Shown one piece after another: positions 60,858-64,000 of a DNA stretch of 64,000 bases (its first letter is position 1; every line of letters begins with the position of its first letter). A program made the position numbers and the translations under genes. The stretch covers positions 1,054,001 to 1,118,000 of the forward strand of contig NZ_FOUE01000001.1 in assembly GCF_900114775.1 (NCBI RefSeq), written 5' to 3'. The notes beneath the pieces were generated by a model. That model was given only the letters and a program-made list of their open reading frames with translations, did no database searches and was not told the DNA's origin. Origin of the DNA: Marinobacter zhejiangensis (GTDB lineage: Bacteria > Pseudomonadota > Gammaproteobacteria > Pseudomonadales > Oleiphilaceae).

Positions 60858-63713
60858 TTGAGTCGTCATTCCCCTGCCATTGCCTTTGATTTCGATGACG
60901 GCATTGACCGCAAGACCCTCCGCCGTTTGCGCGACCGCTTTGTGGCGGTCAACCGCTGCCGCTGGGAGCGGGCCCGCTCGGCGTTGGCGTACCGTCAGCA
61001 GGTGGTGCTGGATATTCTGCCTCTGGTTTTCCACGTCAATCATCCGTCCCTGCCGGGGTATTTCGAGCGCGACTGCCCCTTTGGCCTCAACCACTATCAA
61101 CCTTGCGATGAGACCCTCGGCGCTGCGCAGCGGCTGGCGCGCACGTTCCGCCACCGGGACTCGGGCAAACGCCCACCGGACCTGACGGCGCTGTTCCTGA
61201 TGGGGAGTCCCGGGTCGTTGGGGCATTCAGTGGCCAGTGATCTGGATGTCTGGCTCTGCCACAGGCCAGATTTGCCGGACCGTGCGGTACGGCTCCTGGA
61301 GCGAAAAGCCGACAAAGTGTCGGAGTGGGCCGCAGTGCTTGGTGTCGAACTCAATATCTTCGTATTTTCCGCGGACGATTGGCGTCAGGGGCGGCAGCGG
61401 GCGGAGGTCACGGGTGAAAATTGTGGCAGTGCCCAGCACTACCTGCTGCTGGATGAATTCTACCGCACCGGCATCCACCTCGGGGGCAGCTATCCCTTGT
61501 GGTGGTTGGTGCCGGTGGAGGATGAGTATCGCTATGACCACTGTGTCAAACAGTTGGTGGAGTGCCGGTTTATCCGGGCCAGTGAGTACATTGACTTCGG
61601 AGCGGTACCCGCCATTCCGCCGGCGGAATTTCTCGGGGCGGGTGTGTGGCAGTTGTACAAGGGCATTGATTCGCCCTGGAAATCCATCCTGAAGCTGCTG
61701 CTGATCGAGTGCTATGCCCGAAGCCCGGACCAGGAGCCGTTGGCGCTTACCTTCAAGGCTGCAGTGTACCGCGGGGAAACCGACCCCGACGTGCTGGACC
61801 CCTATGTGCAACTTTACCGCCGTTTGGAAACCTGGCTTCAGGAGGAACCCGAACGGCTGGAGTTGGTACGACGAAGTCTCTACCTCAAGGCCGGCTTCCC
61901 GCTGAGCCGGGCCGGGTTTACCGGTGAATTGTGGCGCGGACGATTGTTGCGGGCATTGGTGGATGGCTGGGGCTGGGATGGCGCAGCGCTGGGCTTTCTG
62001 GACAACCGCCAGGGGTGGCGGGTCGAAGACGTAATCACCTTGCGGCGCAACGTGGTTGGCGAACTGACCCACAGTTACCGGCTGTTGTCCCGTCTCGCCC
62101 GGGGCGACGACCAGGACAGCGCAATCAGCCGTGGTGACCTGAACCTGCTGGGGCGCAAACTGTATGCGGTGTTCCAACGCAAGGCCGGCAAGGTCGAACT
62201 GATCAACCCCAACCTGGCGCCGTCGCTGGCGGAGGAAAACCTGTCGTTCTATCACCAGTCCGAGCAGGGTGGGAACGGCGATGCCTGGTTGCTCTACCGG
62301 GATCTGGAGAATCCAGGCGACGCCTACTGGCAGCCGGTCATCCGTCGTTCCAGCAGCCTGGCGGAACTGGTGTTGTGGTGCCAGTGCAACGGTTTGCTCA
62401 ATCGTTCTACCCGGCTCAATGTCCGTTCCGGAACCACCGCTGCCAGCGTCGCGGAAGCCCGGGAGCTGCTGGAGGTGCTCGACACCAACCTGCCGTCACC
62501 GATCGGCCCTCCTGGCCGGGAGGCGTTGGAACAGCCGGTTCGACCGCTACGCATCCTGTTGCTGGTGAATGTCGGTCTGGATCCTCAGGCTCGGTTCACC
62601 GAGCGAGGTTTGCAAAAGCTCAGTAGCCGGAACGACTCGCTGGGGTTCAGTGGTGGTCGCGAGAACCTTGTGCGGACGATTGATCAGGTCACGTTCAACT
62701 CCTGGTGTGAGGTGAGTCTGCAGCACTATGCCGCTGGTGACACCCTGATCCAGAGCCTGAAACATGTACTGGCGGCGGTGGCCGAAGACCCACGCTTTCC
62801 GCCGAAAGTGGTGGTGCACAGCCATAGCCCCGGGCATGGCCAGGGTATCGCCCGTCGTCTGCAGGAACTGTTTGGCGACCTGGTACGGCAGTTCTTTGCG
62901 GGCGGCCGCGGGCCTCACCCCCTGCGTTATGTGATTGAGGTCGATCGTCGTTACTTTGTTCTCCAGTTTGTCGGCAAGGATCCCGGATTTACCGTCGTGG
63001 ATGGGGTGGCTGGCCTGCTCGATCACCTGCGCCGGCCCCAGGCAGAGTACGCGCCGGTGGTGGTGGATCGCTATGCCCTGGTTGATCATGGTCCGTTACG
63101 GTGTGTGTTTGATAACGGAGAGCCGGGCTGCGTTCAGGTGTTCTATCAGGTGGTGGGCAAGCGTGCGCATTTGTGGGTGCTGGATGAGACCGGGTCACTG
63201 TATTGCTGGCAGCGGGAGTACAGCGGTCGTCGTTATCTGCTGACACCGTTGCTTCGCTTTCTGGATAACCTGCTTGAGCGGCGTCAGCTGCGGCAGGCGC
63301 TCAACGGGCCACTGGCGACGACGGAAGTTCGATGCTGTGAGCTGGTGGCCAGAAACGGCCGCTGGTATGCCGAGCGGCGTGATTTTTCGGCGGACGATAT
63401 TCCCTTGCACGGATTGCAGGTTCAGGCAGTGGGTGTCCGGGATGGCGAGGGCAAGGTCTGTTTTGATATTTACTGCGACGAACAGGAGTTTTGCGCCGAG
63501 GAATACGGTGACCGGTTGATCCCGGCGGTGGCCCATTACATTCATGCCCGGCGGACATCCAGCGAGTTCTATCCGGTGTACCTGACAGATTTGCACCTGC
63601 CCCATGACCTGGACCCGGAGGCCTACCAGCCTATCCTGCAGACAACGCAGTACTTGCATCATTGCGAGCAGTTGGAGCAGGCGCTGAATCGGGCACTCAG
63701 ACAACAAGGCTGA
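60858..63713 (+). CDS. cyaA: Class I adenylate cyclase
   Basis: A 951-residue cytoplasmic enzyme making cAMP from ATP. The N-terminal nucleotidyltransferase-like catalytic domain (about 1-500) includes MGSPGSLGHSVASDLDVWLCH, which supplies the catalytic Asp pair; the C-terminal regulatory half (about 530-950) is the region governed by the sugar phosphotransferase system in enterobacteria. The start is TTG with ACGGAG six bases upstream; E. coli cyaA also starts with TTG, a known limiter of its translation. Followed by lptM. Confidence 0.94.
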   Translation: MSRHSPAIAFDFDDGIDRKTLRRLRDRFVAVNRCRWERARSALAYRQQVVLDILPLVFHVNHPSLPGYFERDCPFGLNHYQPCDETLGAAQRLARTFRHRDSGKRPPDLTALFLMGSPGSLGHSVASDLDVWLCHRPDLPDRAVRLLERKADKVSEWAAVLGVELNIFVFSADDWRQGRQRAEVTGENCGSAQHYLLLDEFYRTGIHLGGSYPLWWLVPVEDEYRYDHCVKQLVECRFIRASEYIDFGAVPAIPPAEFLGAGVWQLYKGIDSPWKSILKLLLIECYARSPDQEPLALTFKAAVYRGETDPDVLDPYVQLYRRLETWLQEEPERLELVRRSLYLKAGFPLSRAGFTGELWRGRLLRALVDGWGWDGAALGFLDNRQGWRVEDVITLRRNVVGELTHSYRLLSRLARGDDQDSAISRGDLNLLGRKLYAVFQRKAGKVELINPNLAPSLAEENLSFYHQSEQGGNGDAWLLYRDLENPGDAYWQPVIRRSSSLAELVLWCQCNGLLNRSTRLNVRSGTTAASVAEARELLEVLDTNLPSPIGPPGREALEQPVRPLRILLLVNVGLDPQARFTERGLQKLSSRNDSLGFSGGRENLVRTIDQVTFNSWCEVSLQHYAAGDTLIQSLKHVLAAVAEDPRFPPKVVVHSHSPGHGQGIARRLQELFGDLVRQFFAGGRGPHPLRYVIEVDRRYFVLQFVGKDPGFTVVDGVAGLLDHLRRPQAEYAPVVVDRYALVDHGPLRCVFDNGEPGCVQVFYQVVGKRAHLWVLDETGSLYCWQREYSGRRYLLTPLLRFLDNLLERRQLRQALNGPLATTEVRCCELVARNGRWYAERRDFSADDIPLHGLQVQAVGVRDGEGKVCFDIYCDEQEFCAEEYGDRLIPAVAHYIHARRTSSEFYPVYLTDLHLPHDLDPEAYQPILQTTQYLHHCEQLEQALNRALRQQG

Positions 63714-63777
63714 CCTCGCCCCCTGGCGTTGCAGTCAGGTATACTCGACGGTTATTGCAACCAGAGGGTAGTTGTCC

Positions 63778-63969
63778 ATGGCACATCGCAGGGTATGTGT
63801 GACCTTACTGATGGTCGTCCAGGTACTGTTGGCCGGCTGTGGCCAGAAAGGACCGTTATATCGGGACGCCGGGCTGGCGGTGCCAGTGTCGGAGGTGTCG
63901 CCGGCGACTGCGGTTGAGGACGACGACAACGACAATGCCGGAGCCGGAGTGCCCCCCAGCGGTCACTGA
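63778..63969 (+). CDS. lptM: LptM (YifL-type) lipoprotein
   Basis: A 63-residue lipoprotein. A short signal peptide ends in the lipobox LAGC (Cys21), followed at once by the family signature GQKGPLY; the rest is a disordered acidic tail. LptM stabilises the LptD-LptE lipopolysaccharide translocon and aids its disulfide maturation. AGAGGG lies nine bases before the ATG; a TTG two codons upstream is too close to it. lysA normally follows beyond the window edge; the last 31 bases hold nothing I can call. Confidence 0.9.
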   Translation: MAHRRVCVTLLMVVQVLLAGCGQKGPLYRDAGLAVPVSEVSPATAVEDDDNDNAGAGVPPSGH

Positions 63970-64000
63970 TCCGCAAACGCGCTAGCCCTCTCACATTTAT

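Noticed and set aside
61227..62255. 342-codon minus-strand frame inside cyaA
   Set aside because: Shadow of a well-supported gene; no domain or ribosome site.

Overview
The window is a chromosomal segment of a gammaproteobacterium, most probably Marinobacter or a close relative. The evidence is Pseudomonas-like core gene order (cyaA, argH, algZ-algR, hemC-D-X-Y, then ubiD, rho, trxA, ppx), moderately high G+C, and two adjacent wax ester synthases, a family for which Marinobacter is well known. All assignments come from reading motifs and neighbourhoods by eye; no database search was possible.

Layout. 1-3.6 kb: LysR regulator divergent from a DMT-family exporter, a metallophosphoesterase and an unrecognised exported protein. 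3.6-21 kb: an accessory lipid/alcohol locus. It holds a minus-strand run (AraC regulator, cupin, acyl-CoA ligase, SDR-type dehydrogenase, Zn alcohol dehydrogenase), a plus-strand exported haem/beta-propeller protein, a second AraC regulator, two overlapping wax ester synthase/DGAT genes, a 917-residue haem oxygenase that looks like a fatty-acid alpha-dioxygenase fused to a catalase-like domain, and an 880-residue MalT/AlkS-type LuxR regulator. 21.2-29 kb: tRNA-Arg(CCG), yaeQ, a prolidase, a Fur-type site with bfd-bfr, a phosphomannomutase, cytochrome c5 and rep. 29-42 kb: a c-di-GMP enzyme behind a nine-codon mini-ORF, tex, gshA, rmf, a FliL-like secreted protein, dsbB, rsd, an FKBP lipoprotein, small unknowns, an ABC-F ATPase and ppx. 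42.6-50.6 kb: trxA, a molybdenum-cofactor block (mobA, moaE, moaD, moeA, moaB), rho, a nested inverted repeat, ubiD and a ferredoxin-flavin reductase. 50.6-64 kb: hemY-X-D-C, algR-algZ, argH, a protein with degenerate GGDEF and EAL domains, cyaA and lptM.

The most interesting part is 3.6-21 kb. The haem oxygenase carries the Tyr-Arg-Met-His signature of fatty-acid alpha-dioxygenases, which make aldehydes one carbon shorter than the substrate acid. Next to it are enzymes that could reduce aldehydes to alcohols, activate acids to acyl-CoA and esterify the two. I propose, as inference, an alpha-oxidation-to-wax-ester route. Five genes of this locus also carry AAnAAnAA tracts at their translation starts, which are possible Hfq (or Crc-Hfq) sites for catabolite control.
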